From the NCBI RefSeq assembly GCF_013307225.1, contig NZ_CP028942.1:806001-870000 (forward strand): a DNA stretch of 64,000 nucleotides, given 5' to 3'. How positions within the stretch are numbered: the first letter of the stretch is position 1; each line of letters begins with the position of its first letter. This DNA is from Polynucleobacter tropicus (lineage in GTDB: Bacteria; Pseudomonadota; Gammaproteobacteria; Burkholderiales; Burkholderiaceae). The notes under the pieces are model-generated. The model saw only the letters and a program-made list of their open reading frames with translations, ran no database searches and was not told where the DNA came from. Shown here in pieces: positions 52,200 through 61,471 of the stretch. Made by a program: the position numbers and the translations under genes.

Positions 52200-52673
52200 A
52201 TGAATTTGTTCAAAATCCTTCTCTATCTTTGCTTGTATTCAATCTCTGCATCAGCATGGTCAATTGATGTAATGGAGTTTCATTGCTCAAGAAAAGAAAA
52301 GGATTTCACGGAAGAGTACGACATGAAAATTACTTTGGCATCAGGTAGTCAAAAAGCCAAGGTATATCTAGATGATCGTGATTTAGATCAGTCTGATGCT
52401 TATGGCAATCAAATGGTGAAGAGTGTCACTATGGCTCGTCCAAACATCCTGATTTTGATTGAGGCGAATTTCGAGCCTGAAAAAATAATGGATGTTGCTT
52501 ATCCTGCCGGAACTGTAACAACACAAATCACGCTAGACCCAATTACTGGCAAGCTCAAAAAAGTAGAAAAAATTCAGGGGGGTATTTTGGGTGCCACGAT
52601 TGGTAATGGCACACATGTGAGCGAAGAGAGTTGCGCGTTAACGAAGATGCCCTACAGAGTCACTAGTAAATAA
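52200..52673 (+). CDS. Secreted protein of unknown function
   Basis: I do not recognise this 157-residue protein. It has a signal peptide (about 1-20, ending SASAW), then a mixed-charge domain with SIDVMEFHCSRKEKDFTEEY at its start and a second cysteine near the end (EESCALTKMPY); the two may pair. It begins 25 bases after the tRNA-Leu CCA end, with no Shine-Dalgarno sequence, so it may be read from the tRNA transcript or a weak promoter. It is convergent with exbD across 35 bases. Confidence 0.65.
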   Translation: MNLFKILLYLCLYSISASAWSIDVMEFHCSRKEKDFTEEYDMKITLASGSQKAKVYLDDRDLDQSDAYGNQMVKSVTMARPNILILIEANFEPEKIMDVAYPAGTVTTQITLDPITGKLKKVEKIQGGILGATIGNGTHVSEESCALTKMPYRVTSK

Positions 52674-52708
52674 GGTATCTCCTGGCATCACACCCAGCAT
52701 CAGATGGC

Positions 52709-53122
52709 CTAGTTAGGTTCTGTCACAAACCCCAGCTTGGTAAGGCCTGCACGGCGTGATGCGGCAAGTACTTGCGCCACATACTCATACTTCACAGCCT
52801 TATCGGCACGTAAATTAATCTCAGGCTGCGGATCTTTTTGGGCTGCTTTTTCTGCATAGCCATCAAATGTCTTGAGATCAATCTGAGTGCTATTCCAAAA
52901 GATTTGGCCTTTGGCATCAATCGTCAGTTGCACTGACTCAGGCTTTACTTCATTGCGCACACTATTAGCTTTAGGTAATTCAACTTTCACAGCCTGTTGA
53001 ATGACGGGAAGGGTGATGATAAAAATGATGAGAAGCACCAACATGACATCCACCATGGGTGTCATGTTGATTTCCGCCATGATGGCATCATCGTTTTGAT
53101 CGTCTTGCAAATGAAACGCCAT
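52709..53122 (-). CDS. exbD: Biopolymer transporter ExbD
   Basis: The 137-residue protein has a single membrane helix (about 21-43) preceded by AEINMTPMVDVMLVLLIIF, with the essential aspartate in MVDVML, and a periplasmic C-terminal domain ending AGLTKLGFVTEPN. With ExbB it turns proton motive force into energy for TonB. It is the last gene of the murI-tonB-exbB-exbD group, starting 2 bases after exbB. Confidence 0.93.
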   Translation of the reverse strand: MAFHLQDDQNDDAIMAEINMTPMVDVMLVLLIIFIITLPVIQQAVKVELPKANSVRNEVKPESVQLTIDAKGQIFWNSTQIDLKTFDGYAEKAAQKDPQPEINLRADKAVKYEYVAQVLAASRRAGLTKLGFVTEPN

Positions 53123-53124
53123 GC

Positions 53125-53817
53125 TTATTCTCCGGAGTTAACACGGGCGCCAGTTACAAAATAGGCTAACAAATCATTGCCAAAGCGATTGAGATCAGCC
53201 ACAAACAATTTGTTCGCGCGATTAATGGCGTTAAAACCCAATACCGCAGGAATCGCTACAGCAAGCCCTAAGGCAGTCATGATCAAAGCTTCACCAATAG
53301 GGCCTGCAACTTGATCGATTTGGGCGCTACCAGAGCTGCTAATAGAAATCAGCGCATGGTAGATGCCCCACACAGTACCAAATAAGCCAATAAATGGGGC
53401 GGTTGCGCCTGTTGAGCCCAAGAAAGTCAGACCCTTTTGCAAGCTAGCAGCTACGCCATCAATGCTATTTTTAATGCTTCTTGCCATCCACTCTGAATAG
53501 TTGAGGGTTTGGAGTAATTCACGATGATTGCTTGATTGACCTTGGTGGTGCACTGAAGCGCTGCTCGCAGATTTGGCAATCTGATAGTAGGGGTTGCTAG
53601 ATGGGGTACTAAAGGATTGTAAGCCTTGCTCAAATGAGTTTGCGTGCCAGAATTGATCAAGCTCAGGTTTGAGTTTGCGAAGATTGCGTAAGTCCCAAAG
53701 GCGGGTGAGCAAAATAACCCAGGTAATAATTGAGCATGCTAACAGTGCAATTGCTACAAAGCGGGTGATGCCGTCGCCTTCAAGCCAGAGATTCGCAATT
53801 CCAAAAGGTGTATTCAT
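53125..53817 (-). CDS. exbB: Biopolymer transporter ExbB (MotA/TolQ/ExbB family)
   Basis: The 230-residue protein has three membrane helices (about 17-37, 125-148 and 170-193) with the ExbB motifs GLFGTVWGIYHAL and GPIGEALIMTALGLAVAIPAV. It is the channel subunit of the TonB energising complex. It lies 5 bases after tonB and 2 bases before exbD. The N-terminal soluble part (about 40-115) contains a Ser/Gln-rich stretch. Confidence 0.93.
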   Translation of the reverse strand: MNTPFGIANLWLEGDGITRFVAIALLACSIITWVILLTRLWDLRNLRKLKPELDQFWHANSFEQGLQSFSTPSSNPYYQIAKSASSASVHHQGQSSNHRELLQTLNYSEWMARSIKNSIDGVAASLQKGLTFLGSTGATAPFIGLFGTVWGIYHALISISSSGSAQIDQVAGPIGEALIMTALGLAVAIPAVLGFNAINRANKLFVADLNRFGNDLLAYFVTGARVNSGE

Positions 53818-53822
53818 AGCGC

Positions 53823-54503
53823 TTAATTCTTAAGGTTAAATTTAATTAAAAGATTTGTTGAAATTCTTTGGGGTGAGCCATTGACTAAAAAAGGTTTAAA
53901 GCGATAACGCCGGCCGATATCGGTAGCGGCGCGATCGAGTCTAGGAAAGGAGCTTGATTGCAATATTGCAACATCTTCAACTTCACCTATCTCAGAAATA
54001 ATTAAACGCACCACTACAGTTCCTTGTTCTCCAGATCTTTTGGAGAACGAAGGGTAATACGCATCAGCATCAGGCTGAAATACAACAATCAGTTTACCAA
54101 TGTCTGTCTGAATGGGGGTACCGCTTGATCCGCCAGAAGTCGCTGGTGCTACAGCGGCGTTTTGTGTCTGACTTTGAGCTGATGATTCACTCTTTTGTGT
54201 AGGGGTATTTTGTGTCTGAGTGGGGGTCGATTTTTGAGGGGGCTTCTCTTCTACCGTTTTCTTCTTTGGCTCTTCTTTGGGCTTTGGAGGTGGCGCAGGT
54301 GGTTGCTGGCTTTTGCTTGAAGCAGTGTCTGGGCTGACTAGATTGGCCATTACGCGTTCATCATCCATCCGGGGTGGCTTGGTAGACAAATGTAAAAATT
54401 CCAGAGCTGGTAAAGCATGCAATAAAAGCACGATACCAATAATGATGCGTTCGCTTTTGGTGAATGGCAGACGCTCATCCACCTTTTGCCAAAATGCGCT
54501 CAT
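53823..54503 (-). CDS. tonB: Energy transducer TonB
   Basis: The 226-residue protein has one N-terminal membrane helix (about 19-37), a proline/lysine-rich periplasmic linker (PPAPPPKPKEEPKKK, about 67-81, then Thr/Gln repeats) and a C-terminal TonB domain (about 130-226, with EQGTVVVRLIISEIGEVEDV and the RRYRFKPFLVNG strand). It transmits energy from ExbBD to outer-membrane receptors. The ATG overlaps the murI stop by ATGA. No TonB-dependent receptor gene is in the window. Confidence 0.9.
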   Translation of the reverse strand: MSAFWQKVDERLPFTKSERIIIGIVLLLHALPALEFLHLSTKPPRMDDERVMANLVSPDTASSKSQQPPAPPPKPKEEPKKKTVEEKPPQKSTPTQTQNTPTQKSESSAQSQTQNAAVAPATSGGSSGTPIQTDIGKLIVVFQPDADAYYPSFSKRSGEQGTVVVRLIISEIGEVEDVAILQSSSFPRLDRAATDIGRRYRFKPFLVNGSPQRISTNLLIKFNLKN

Positions 54504-55324
54504 GACACATTACCTAACAGTGCTGTGCTAACGCGATGATTCTTAAGATCGGTATGCATTAAATCTTGCGCCATCTTCAAAAGCGCTTGCTCATCTTTGC
54601 TACTAAAAAAATGCACGGCACCGTATTGCGAAGAAACGCTATTAGCAGAATCTGTTTGATTGAGCGCGAGCGCCTCTAATTGCCGCTTTAGTTGCTTTAC
54701 TACCGCTTCACTAGTGTCGATCAGGGTAATTTTGTCGCCAAGCAGTTTGCGTATGGCTTTACGTAAAAATGGATAGTGAGTGCAGCCCAAGACAATCGTG
54801 TCAGAACCCGCTACCTGGATGGGTTCTAGATGCTTAGCAAGTAGCTCTAAAGTTTCTCCATCATTTGCTTTGCCTGCTTCGATCAGTGGCACTAGACCTG
54901 CACCAGCTTGCTTAATAAATTGACAATGATTTGGCAATGTAGAGAGCAGGGAATTGAATTTGTCGCTGTTTAAAGTCGCCTCAGTCGCTAATACGCCAAC
55001 AATGCCATTTGCTGATTGCATAGCGGCAGGCTTAATGCCTGGCTCAACGCCCACAATGGCAATTGGGATTGCTGCACGAATATCTTTAATTGCTTCTGCA
55101 GTCGCAGTGTTGCAAGCAACTACGATGGCATCGCACCCAGCTTGCGCGAGATGTTTGCAAAGACTTAAGCTACGCTGCGCAATCCAATCAGGAGATTTTT
55201 CACCATAAGGCGCGTTCGCAGAATCGGCTAAATAGATATAGTCGTGTTGCGGCAGCTGGCGCAGCGCCTCATCCAAAATGGATAAGCCACCAACGCCAGA
55301 ATCAAAAACGCCTATTAACGACAA
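54500..55324 (-). CDS. murI: Glutamate racemase
   Basis: The 274-residue protein matches MurI: GVFDSGVGGLSIL (5-17), YLADSANAPYGEKS, the first catalytic cysteine in VVACNTATAEAI (Cys71) and the second in IVLGCTHYPFLRKA (about 181). It makes D-glutamate for peptidoglycan. A TTG is the only start that fits: an in-frame TGA lies four codons upstream and no ATG or GTG precedes the family N-terminus. It comes 47 bases after the fumarase stop and overlaps tonB, an unusual but tight grouping. Confidence 0.93.
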   Translation of the reverse strand: MSLIGVFDSGVGGLSILDEALRQLPQHDYIYLADSANAPYGEKSPDWIAQRSLSLCKHLAQAGCDAIVVACNTATAEAIKDIRAAIPIAIVGVEPGIKPAAMQSANGIVGVLATEATLNSDKFNSLLSTLPNHCQFIKQAGAGLVPLIEAGKANDGETLELLAKHLEPIQVAGSDTIVLGCTHYPFLRKAIRKLLGDKITLIDTSEAVVKQLKRQLEALALNQTDSANSVSSQYGAVHFFSSKDEQALLKMAQDLMHTDLKNHRVSTALLGNVS

Positions 55325-55371
55325 TTCAGTGTCAACTCAGTACCAAGTTAAAGCTAATTAACAAAAGTGAA

Positions 55372-56895
55372 TTAAGCAATCTTGACAGGAATGCCGCCAA
55401 TTTTTGCTTGCCATTCTTTTGGACCAGTTTCATGCATTGAGATGCCTTCTGAATTAACGGCAACTGTTACTGGCATATCTTTTACTTCAAACTCATAGAT
55501 TGCTTCCATGCCGAGGTCGGCAAAGCCAACTACCTTAGAAGTCTGAATCGCCTTAGAAACAAGATAAGCAGCGCCACCAACTGCCATGAGGTAAGCGGAC
55601 TTATGTTTCTTGATCGCTTCAATAGCAACTGGACCCCGTTCCGCTTTACCAATCATGGAAATCAAGCCAGTTTTAGCCAGCATCATTTCAGTGAACTTAT
55701 CCATACGGGTGGAGGTGGTGGGGCCTGCTGGGCCAACAACTTCATCGCGTACGGGATCTACTGGGCCAACGTAATATATGACGCGGTTTTTAAAGCTCAC
55801 TGGCAATTCTTCACCTTTAGCAAGCATGTCCTGAATACGTTTGTGCGCAGCATCGCGGCCAGTCAAGATTTTGCCGTTGAGCAGCAATGTTTCGCCTGGT
55901 TTCCAGCTCGCCACTTCTTCCGCAGTCAAAGCATCTAAATTGACGCGCTTAGATTTTTGAACATCTGGCGTCCAAGTGACATCTGGCCAATCTGATAAAG
56001 AAGGTGCCTGTAGTTTTGCAGGACCATCACCATGCAAATGGAAATGTACGTGACGTGTTGCTGCGCAGTTTGGAATCATTGCGACTGGCAATGAAGCAGC
56101 ATGAGTTGGGTAATCCAAAATCTTAATATCAAGAACAGTCGCCAAACCACCCAAGCCTTGAGCGCCAATGCCGAGCTTGTTTACTTTGTCATAAATCTCT
56201 AAGCGCAATTCTTCCACGCGGTTCTTAGGACCACGCTCAATTAACTCCTGAATATCTACTGGACCCATCAAAGCTTCTTTAGCCATCAGCATGGCCTTCT
56301 CTGGTGTGCCGCCGATGCCAATGCCAAGAATACCGGGAGGGCACCAGCCTGCACCCATAGTTGGAACAGTCTTCAGCACCCAATCGACAATCGAGTCAGA
56401 TGGGTTAAGCATCACCATCTTGGCTTTGTTTTCAGAGCCACCACCTTTTGCCGCACAAATGACTTCAACATCATCTCCTGGAACAATTTCATAGTGAACC
56501 ACAGCAGGAGTGTTGTCACCCGAGTTCTTGCGTTTGCCTGCAGGGTCAGTTAATACAGAAGCACGTAACGTGTTGTCTGGGTTGAGGTAGGCGCGACGCA
56601 CACCTTCATTCACCATTTCAGTAACGCTCATAGTGGCATCCGCCCATTGAACGTTCATACCAATCTTCAAAAAGACCACTGCAATACCGGTATCTTGGCA
56701 AAGCGGACGATGACCTTCAGCGCACATGCGGCTATTGGTCAAAATTTGCGCAATCGCATCTTTGGCCGCTTCACCTTTTTCTAAGGAGTAAGCCTTGCCC
56801 ATGGCATCAATAAAGTCCTTAGGGTGGTAGTAGGAAATGAACTGGAATGCGTCTGCAACGCTTTGAATGAGGTCGTTTTGTTTAATCTGAGTCAT
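55372..56895 (-). CDS. fumA: Class I fumarate hydratase (iron-sulfur)
   Basis: The 507-residue protein is a class I fumarase. The N-terminal catalytic region has SRMCAEGHRPLCQDTGIAVV (about 53-72), whose cysteines are likely [4Fe-4S] ligands, and PAGKRKNSGDNTPAVVHYE. The middle has WCPPGILGIGIGG. The C-terminal half has VGPAGPTTSTRMDKF (about 385-399) and the IYEFEVKDMPVTVAVNSEG segment. It interconverts fumarate and malate in the TCA cycle. Class I enzymes are oxygen-sensitive; a class II enzyme may exist elsewhere. It is divergent from acs and seems to head the murI-tonB-exbBD group. Confidence 0.93.
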   Translation of the reverse strand: MTQIKQNDLIQSVADAFQFISYYHPKDFIDAMGKAYSLEKGEAAKDAIAQILTNSRMCAEGHRPLCQDTGIAVVFLKIGMNVQWADATMSVTEMVNEGVRRAYLNPDNTLRASVLTDPAGKRKNSGDNTPAVVHYEIVPGDDVEVICAAKGGGSENKAKMVMLNPSDSIVDWVLKTVPTMGAGWCPPGILGIGIGGTPEKAMLMAKEALMGPVDIQELIERGPKNRVEELRLEIYDKVNKLGIGAQGLGGLATVLDIKILDYPTHAASLPVAMIPNCAATRHVHFHLHGDGPAKLQAPSLSDWPDVTWTPDVQKSKRVNLDALTAEEVASWKPGETLLLNGKILTGRDAAHKRIQDMLAKGEELPVSFKNRVIYYVGPVDPVRDEVVGPAGPTTSTRMDKFTEMMLAKTGLISMIGKAERGPVAIEAIKKHKSAYLMAVGGAAYLVSKAIQTSKVVGFADLGMEAIYEFEVKDMPVTVAVNSEGISMHETGPKEWQAKIGGIPVKIA

Positions 56896-57010
56896 GGTTT
56901 TAGGCTTATTTCCACATTAATAGTAAGGTTTGCCCTATTTTAAGGGTTTGCCATAGAGCAAATCCCAAGTGTTTTCACTTATCTTCATAAGTCTTGAGGG
57001 TCATAACCCG

Positions 57011-57053
57011 TCATTTTGCTGGTTTTTGGCAAAAAAAGAACATTGTTTATTAA
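57011..57053 (+). promoter_or_regulatory. Predicted acs promoter overlapping the shared inverted-repeat site
   Basis: TTGGCA (57026-57031) and TATTAA (57048-57053) are 16 bases apart, a plausible sigma-70 promoter. The -35 box lies within TCATTTTGC, three variable bases, then TTTTTGGCAAAAAA (57011-57036), which recurs at 5719. A regulator bound there would block or activate acs. The ribosome site GAGGG precedes the ATG at 57071. Confidence 0.45.
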
Positions 57054-57070
57054 ATAGAGGGCAGTGAAGC

Positions 57071-59044
57071 ATGGAACCATTAAAGCAAGAAAACCGCGTT
57101 TTTAACCCACCTGCAGACTTCGTTAAGGGTGCGGCTATTCCAGGCATGGATGCCTACAAAAAACTTTGCGCTGAAGCTGAAAAAGATTACGACGGTTTCT
57201 GGGGTCACCTCGCTAAAGAGAATATCTACTGGAAAAAGCCATTTACCAAAGTATTGGATGAGTCCAAAGCACCTTTTTATAAGTGGTTTGAAGATGGCAC
57301 TACTAACGCTTCTTACAACTGTTTAGATCGCCAAGTTGAAGCTGGTCTAGGCGATAAGACAGCGATTATTTTTGAAGCCGACGATGGTACTGTAACTAAA
57401 GTTAGCTACAAAGAGATGCTTGAGCGTGTTTGCAAAATGGCCAACGCACTGCGCAAGATGGGCATTAAGTCTGGCGACACCGTCATTATTTATATGGCGA
57501 TGACTATCGAAGGTATTGTGGCAATGCAAGCATGTGCTCGTATTGGTGCAATTCATTCTGTGGTGTTTGGTGGTTTCTCTGCGCAAGCATTGCGTGACCG
57601 CATCATCGACGTTGGTGCAGTTGCAGTGATTACTGCTGATGGTCAATATCGTGGCGGCAAATCATTGCCATTAAAAGCTATCTGTGACGAAGCGCTCTCT
57701 ACAGGTGAATGTGGCAAGGTTAAACATGTAATCGTGAGCAAACGCACTGGTACTGCGATTGAGATGAAAGCGGGTCGTGACGTTTGGATGCAAGATATTG
57801 TGGCTAATGAAGCAGCAACTTGCGAGCCAGAGTGGGTAAGCGCTGAGCATCCACTCTTTATTTTGTATACATCTGGTTCTACTGGTAAGCCAAAGGGTGT
57901 GCAGCACTCAACTGGCGGCTATCTCTTGTGGGCAATTCTCACAATGAAGTGGACCTTTGATATCAAGCCAACCGACGTGTTCTGGTGTACAGCTGATATT
58001 GGTTGGGTAACAGGTCACTCATACATCACATACGGCCCACTCGCAGTAGGCGCTACCGAGATTGTGTTCGAAGGCGTGCCAACTTATCCAAATGCTGGTC
58101 GTTTCTGGGACATGATCCAAAAACACAAAGCAACGATTTTCTACACAGCACCAACAGCGATTCGTTCATTGATCAAAGCGTCAAGCAATGATCAAGCGGT
58201 GCATCCAAAGAGTTATGACTTATCTAGTTTGCGTCTCTTGGGTTCAGTAGGCGAACCAATTAATCCAGAAGCCTGGATGTGGTACTACGAAAATGTGGGT
58301 GGCTCACGTTGCCCAATCGCTGACACATTCTGGCAAACCGAAACTGGTGGCCACATGATTTCCCCATTGCCAGGCGCAACTCCAATGATTCCAGGTTCTT
58401 GCACATTGCCATTGCCAGGTATTCAGGCAGCGATCGTGGATGAGGCTGGTCACGATGTGCCAAACGGAAACGGCGGTATTTTGGTTGTTAAGCGCCCATG
58501 GCCATCCATGATTCGTACTATTTGGAATGACCCAGATCGTTTCGTGAAGTCTTACTTCCCTGAAGAGTTGGGTGGTAACCTTTACCTCGCTGGTGACGGC
58601 GCTATTCGTAACAAAGAAACTGGTTATTTCACCATTACTGGTCGTATCGATGACGTTCTAAACGTATCAGGTCACCGTATGGGTACGATGGAAATTGAAT
58701 CTTGCTTAGTTGCAAACCCATTAGTTGCTGAAGCAGCAGTGGTTGGTCGTCCAGATGATTTAACCGGTGAAGCCATTTGCGTATTCGTGGTTCTCAAAGG
58801 TGGTCGTCCAACCGGCGAAGATGCTAAGAAGGTCGCAACTGAACTGCGCAACTGGGTAGGCAAAGAGATTGGTCCAATCGCTAAGCCAAAAGATGTTCGC
58901 TTTGGTGATAACTTGCCAAAAACGCGTTCAGGCAAGATCATGCGTCGTCTCTTACGTGTAATCGCGAAGGGCGAGGAAGTGACTCAAGACACATCCACTT
59001 TGGAAAACCCAGCAATCTTGGAGCAACTCAAAGAGTCCCTCTAA
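57071..59044 (+). CDS. acs: Acetyl-CoA synthetase
   Basis: The 657-residue adenylate-forming enzyme matches Acs throughout: the N-terminal [16 protein letters not shown] region, the AMP-binding loop [19 protein letters not shown] (about 266-284), the [15 protein letters not shown] motif and the C-terminal lysine in [12 protein letters not shown] (about 617-628), the known acetylation site. It activates acetate to acetyl-CoA via acetyl-AMP. Its length is standard. It has its own promoter region, divergent from fumarase, and is followed by tRNA-Ser. Deacetylation control (CobB-type) is possible but no such gene is present. Confidence 0.96.
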   Translation: MEPLKQENRVFNPPADFVKGAAIPGMDAYKKLCAEAEKDYDGFWGHLAKENIYWKKPFTKVLDESKAPFYKWFEDGTTNASYNCLDRQVEAGLGDKTAIIFEADDGTVTKVSYKEMLERVCKMANALRKMGIKSGDTVIIYMAMTIEGIVAMQACARIGAIHSVVFGGFSAQALRDRIIDVGAVAVITADGQYRGGKSLPLKAICDEALSTGECGKVKHVIVSKRTGTAIEMKAGRDVWMQDIVANEAATCEPEWVSAEHPLFILYTSGSTGKPKGVQHSTGGYLLWAILTMKWTFDIKPTDVFWCTADIGWVTGHSYITYGPLAVGATEIVFEGVPTYPNAGRFWDMIQKHKATIFYTAPTAIRSLIKASSNDQAVHPKSYDLSSLRLLGSVGEPINPEAWMWYYENVGGSRCPIADTFWQTETGGHMISPLPGATPMIPGSCTLPLPGIQAAIVDEAGHDVPNGNGGILVVKRPWPSMIRTIWNDPDRFVKSYFPEELGGNLYLAGDGAIRNKETGYFTITGRIDDVLNVSGHRMGTMEIESCLVANPLVAEAAVVGRPDDLTGEAICVFVVLKGGRPTGEDAKKVATELRNWVGKEIGPIAKPKDVRFGDNLPKTRSGKIMRRLLRVIAKGEEVTQDTSTLENPAILEQLKESL

Positions 59045-59103
59045 GCTGTATTTACTGGGATTTGGGGCAAAACCCTTTCGGCAATCGTATAATCATCGGT
59101 TCC

Positions 59104-59194
59104 GGAAGGGTGGATGAGCGGTTTAAGTCACACGCCTGGAAAGCGTGCGTAGGTTAATAGCCTACCGCGGGTTCGAATCCCGCCCCTTCCGCCA
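59104..59194 (+). tRNA. tRNA-Ser (anticodon GGA)
   Basis: The 91-base class II tRNA has acceptor stem GGAAGGG/CCCTTCC, anticodon stem CACGC/GCGTG around CTGGAAA (GGA anticodon), a long variable arm (about 59149-59165), T-loop GGTTCGAATCC, discriminator G and an encoded CCA. A TATAAT box sits at 59088-59093, about 11 bases before the 5' end. Confidence 0.97.
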
Positions 59195-59203
59195 AACAAT
59201 GCG

Positions 59204-59223
59204 AAACCACCTTCGGGTGGTTT
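59204..59223 (+). terminator. Intrinsic terminator after tRNA-Ser
   Basis: AAACCACC and GGTGGTTT form an 8-base-pair stem with a TTCG loop, running into T-rich sequence, 10 bases after the tRNA CCA. Confidence 0.8.
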
Positions 59224-59310
59224 TCTATTTTTAGTCCCCAACATTTAAATACTCGTTTAAATATCCGCTATGCTTTAAATATCTAAATCCATCACCCTAA
59301 GAGGCTTTGA

Positions 59311-61026
59311 ATGAACCCATTTTTTCAAAGAGCATTGCTCTCAATTGGTCTTGTTGCTTGTTTGCAGTTTGCTAATGCGGCGCCCAATCAAGCGGCTGAC
59401 ACCATTTTTTATGGCGGACCTATTCTGACGGTCAATGCAAAAAATGAACAGGCTCAAGCCTTAGCCATTCAAAACGGCAAGATTGTGGCGGTTGGTGGCA
59501 AAGACTCAGTTGTAAAAAATTGGCAGGGCGCTAATACCAAGGTTGTCGATCTTCAGGGTCAAACGTTGATGCCTGGATTTGTGGAGCCACACATTCATAT
59601 TGTGATGACGGCGATGACAGAAGTCCTTTGGCTCAATCTATCGAACTTCACACCTCAATACGACACCTTAGATACGCTTAGCCAAAAATTGAAGGAAAGA
59701 TTAAAGACACTTCCAAAAGGTCAATGGTTAGGCGCTTTTGGTGTGGATCCATCTCGTACCCAACCCTTTATGGCTGAGTTGACTGCAGACGTTTTAGATA
59801 AAGTATCTACAGAGGTACCAATTGCAGTTATGAACCAGTCGGGCCACATTTTGTATGTGAACCACAAAGCACTTGAAGTGGCAGGCATTAACGATAAGAC
59901 CCCAAATCCAGGTGATGGCGGCATTTATATGCGTGATGCTCAAGGCCGTTTGACGGGTGTGGTGGTAGAGCCGTCAGCAATTTTGTCTATCCTTAAGCAT
60001 GCGCCTGCTCCCTCTGAGGCTGAGTTAGCTGCAGCTATGCAAAAAACCGCAAAGATGATTGCGTCAAAAGGTGTGACGACTTCCGCAGAAATCACCTTAG
60101 GTTTGATGTTGGGCTTAGATAACGAAGTAAAACTCTTTAATGCACTTGTTCATGCAAACGACTTTCCACTACGTGTCAGAGCATATCTATATGGCCCTTT
60201 GTTAGCTAATGGAACAAATAGCCTAAAGCCGAATGATGGCGACGATAAGTTGCGTTATGTGGGTGTGAAATTTGTTTCCGATGGATCTACGCAGGGTATT
60301 ACTGCCGCCTTAAATGAATCCTATATTTATCCAAGGGGAACAAAGTTCCGAGGTAACTTAGATTACGCTGATGATCAAATTTATAAGATGACCAAGCCTA
60401 TTTTTGACCAGGGCTGGCAGATTGCGACACATGCCAATGGTGATCGTACGATTGAGCAAACGCTTAATACCTATAGCAAGTTATTGGCTAACTCTCCTGA
60501 TCCAAAGGCTCGTCGTTTGCGTATTGAGCATTTCACGATCAACACACCAGAGCAGGTTAAACGTGCAGTGAAGTTGGGCGTAATTCCTGGCTTTACGATT
60601 GGACACGTCGACTATTGGGGTGAGGCATTTCACGACAAGATCGTTGGCCCTGAGCGTGCCGACCGTATTGACCCATCTGGCTCATTCAAAAAGGAGGGCG
60701 GACGCTTTGCTTACCATAGCGACTCCCCAGTATCGAACGTAGGTCCTCTAAATTACATTTCTGAAGGCGCTGGTCGTCTGTGGCAAAAAGAGCCACGCAA
60801 AGTTTTGGGGCCTAATGAGCGCATTACTGTTGACGATGCGATTCGTGCGGTAACTATCAATGCTGCTTATGAAATGTTCTCTGACGATAAGGTTGGCAGT
60901 CTTGAGGTGGGTAAGCAAGCCGACCTAGTTGTATTGTCAGCAAATCCTAAAAAGACTCCTGTCGATCAGATCCGCAACATCCAAGTTAAGGAAACTTGGA
61001 TTGATGGTAAAAAGCAAGCTTGGTGA
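59311..61026 (+). CDS. Exported amidohydrolase family 3 protein (YtcJ-like)
   Basis: The 571-residue protein has a signal peptide (about 1-23, ending ANAAP), a short composite beta domain (TIFYGGPILTVNAKNEQAQA) and a TIM-barrel metal site starting MPGFVEPHIHIV (about 91-102). Later metal-site motifs are IATHANGDRTIEQ, RIEHFTINTP and YHSDSPV. The C-terminal segment GSLEVGKQADLVVLSANP is typical of family 3. Members are metal hydrolases of amides or cyclic compounds; YtcJ-like ones have no agreed substrate. AAGAGG precedes the ATG. The downstream YciI gene lies 56 bases away and may share the transcript. Confidence 0.88.
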   Translation: MNPFFQRALLSIGLVACLQFANAAPNQAADTIFYGGPILTVNAKNEQAQALAIQNGKIVAVGGKDSVVKNWQGANTKVVDLQGQTLMPGFVEPHIHIVMTAMTEVLWLNLSNFTPQYDTLDTLSQKLKERLKTLPKGQWLGAFGVDPSRTQPFMAELTADVLDKVSTEVPIAVMNQSGHILYVNHKALEVAGINDKTPNPGDGGIYMRDAQGRLTGVVVEPSAILSILKHAPAPSEAELAAAMQKTAKMIASKGVTTSAEITLGLMLGLDNEVKLFNALVHANDFPLRVRAYLYGPLLANGTNSLKPNDGDDKLRYVGVKFVSDGSTQGITAALNESYIYPRGTKFRGNLDYADDQIYKMTKPIFDQGWQIATHANGDRTIEQTLNTYSKLLANSPDPKARRLRIEHFTINTPEQVKRAVKLGVIPGFTIGHVDYWGEAFHDKIVGPERADRIDPSGSFKKEGGRFAYHSDSPVSNVGPLNYISEGAGRLWQKEPRKVLGPNERITVDDAIRAVTINAAYEMFSDDKVGSLEVGKQADLVVLSANPKKTPVDQIRNIQVKETWIDGKKQAW

Positions 61027-61082
61027 TTGGTAATAAAGAAAACAATAGAACAAGCAATAGACCAAACAATTAAGGAATAAAT

Positions 61083-61388
61083 ATGATTTTTGCAATTTTG
61101 CTAATGGATCGACCTGGTACGGCTGATTTGCGTGTGCAAGTTCGACCAGAGCATCGCGCTTATTTGGCCCAACAGGCAGAGCGCATGGCTTTTGCTGGCC
61201 CACTCACTTCTGAAGATGGAAAAACTGTTACAGGAAGTCTCTTGGCAATGGATTTCCCGAGCAGGGCTGCGGTAGATGAGTGGTTAAGTAATGAGCCTTT
61301 TACCAAGGCGGGTGTTTACGAGAAACCTGTTATCCATGTATTTAATAATATGTGGGCACAAAAGGTAGGGTTCCCGCCGGCGGCATAA
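61083..61388 (+). CDS. YciI family protein
   Basis: The 101-residue alpha-beta protein matches YciI: the DRPGTADLRVQVRPEHRAYL start (about 9-28) with the conserved His24, FAGPLTSEDGKTVTGSLL (about 38-55) and a C-terminal NEPFTKAGVYEK motif. YciI proteins adopt the dimeric ferredoxin-like fold and some cleave or dehalogenate small aromatic compounds; the role here is unknown. A good AAGGAA site lies about seven bases before the ATG. It is followed by a bidirectional terminator. Confidence 0.9.
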   Translation: MIFAILLMDRPGTADLRVQVRPEHRAYLAQQAERMAFAGPLTSEDGKTVTGSLLAMDFPSRAAVDEWLSNEPFTKAGVYEKPVIHVFNNMWAQKVGFPPAA

Positions 61389-61411
61389 ATACAGTTAATG
61401 CCGATATCTAA

Positions 61412-61442
61412 AAACTAAGCCACCAAATCGGTGGCTTAGTTT
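61412..61442. terminator. Bidirectional intrinsic terminator
   Basis: A perfect 13-base-pair stem (AAACTAAGCCACC with GGTGGCTTAGTTT) closes on AAATC, between the convergent yciI-like and DUF1080 genes; it can serve both. Confidence 0.88.
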
Positions 61443-61471
61443 ATTCGTGCGCACTTAAAAGTTAATCAAAA

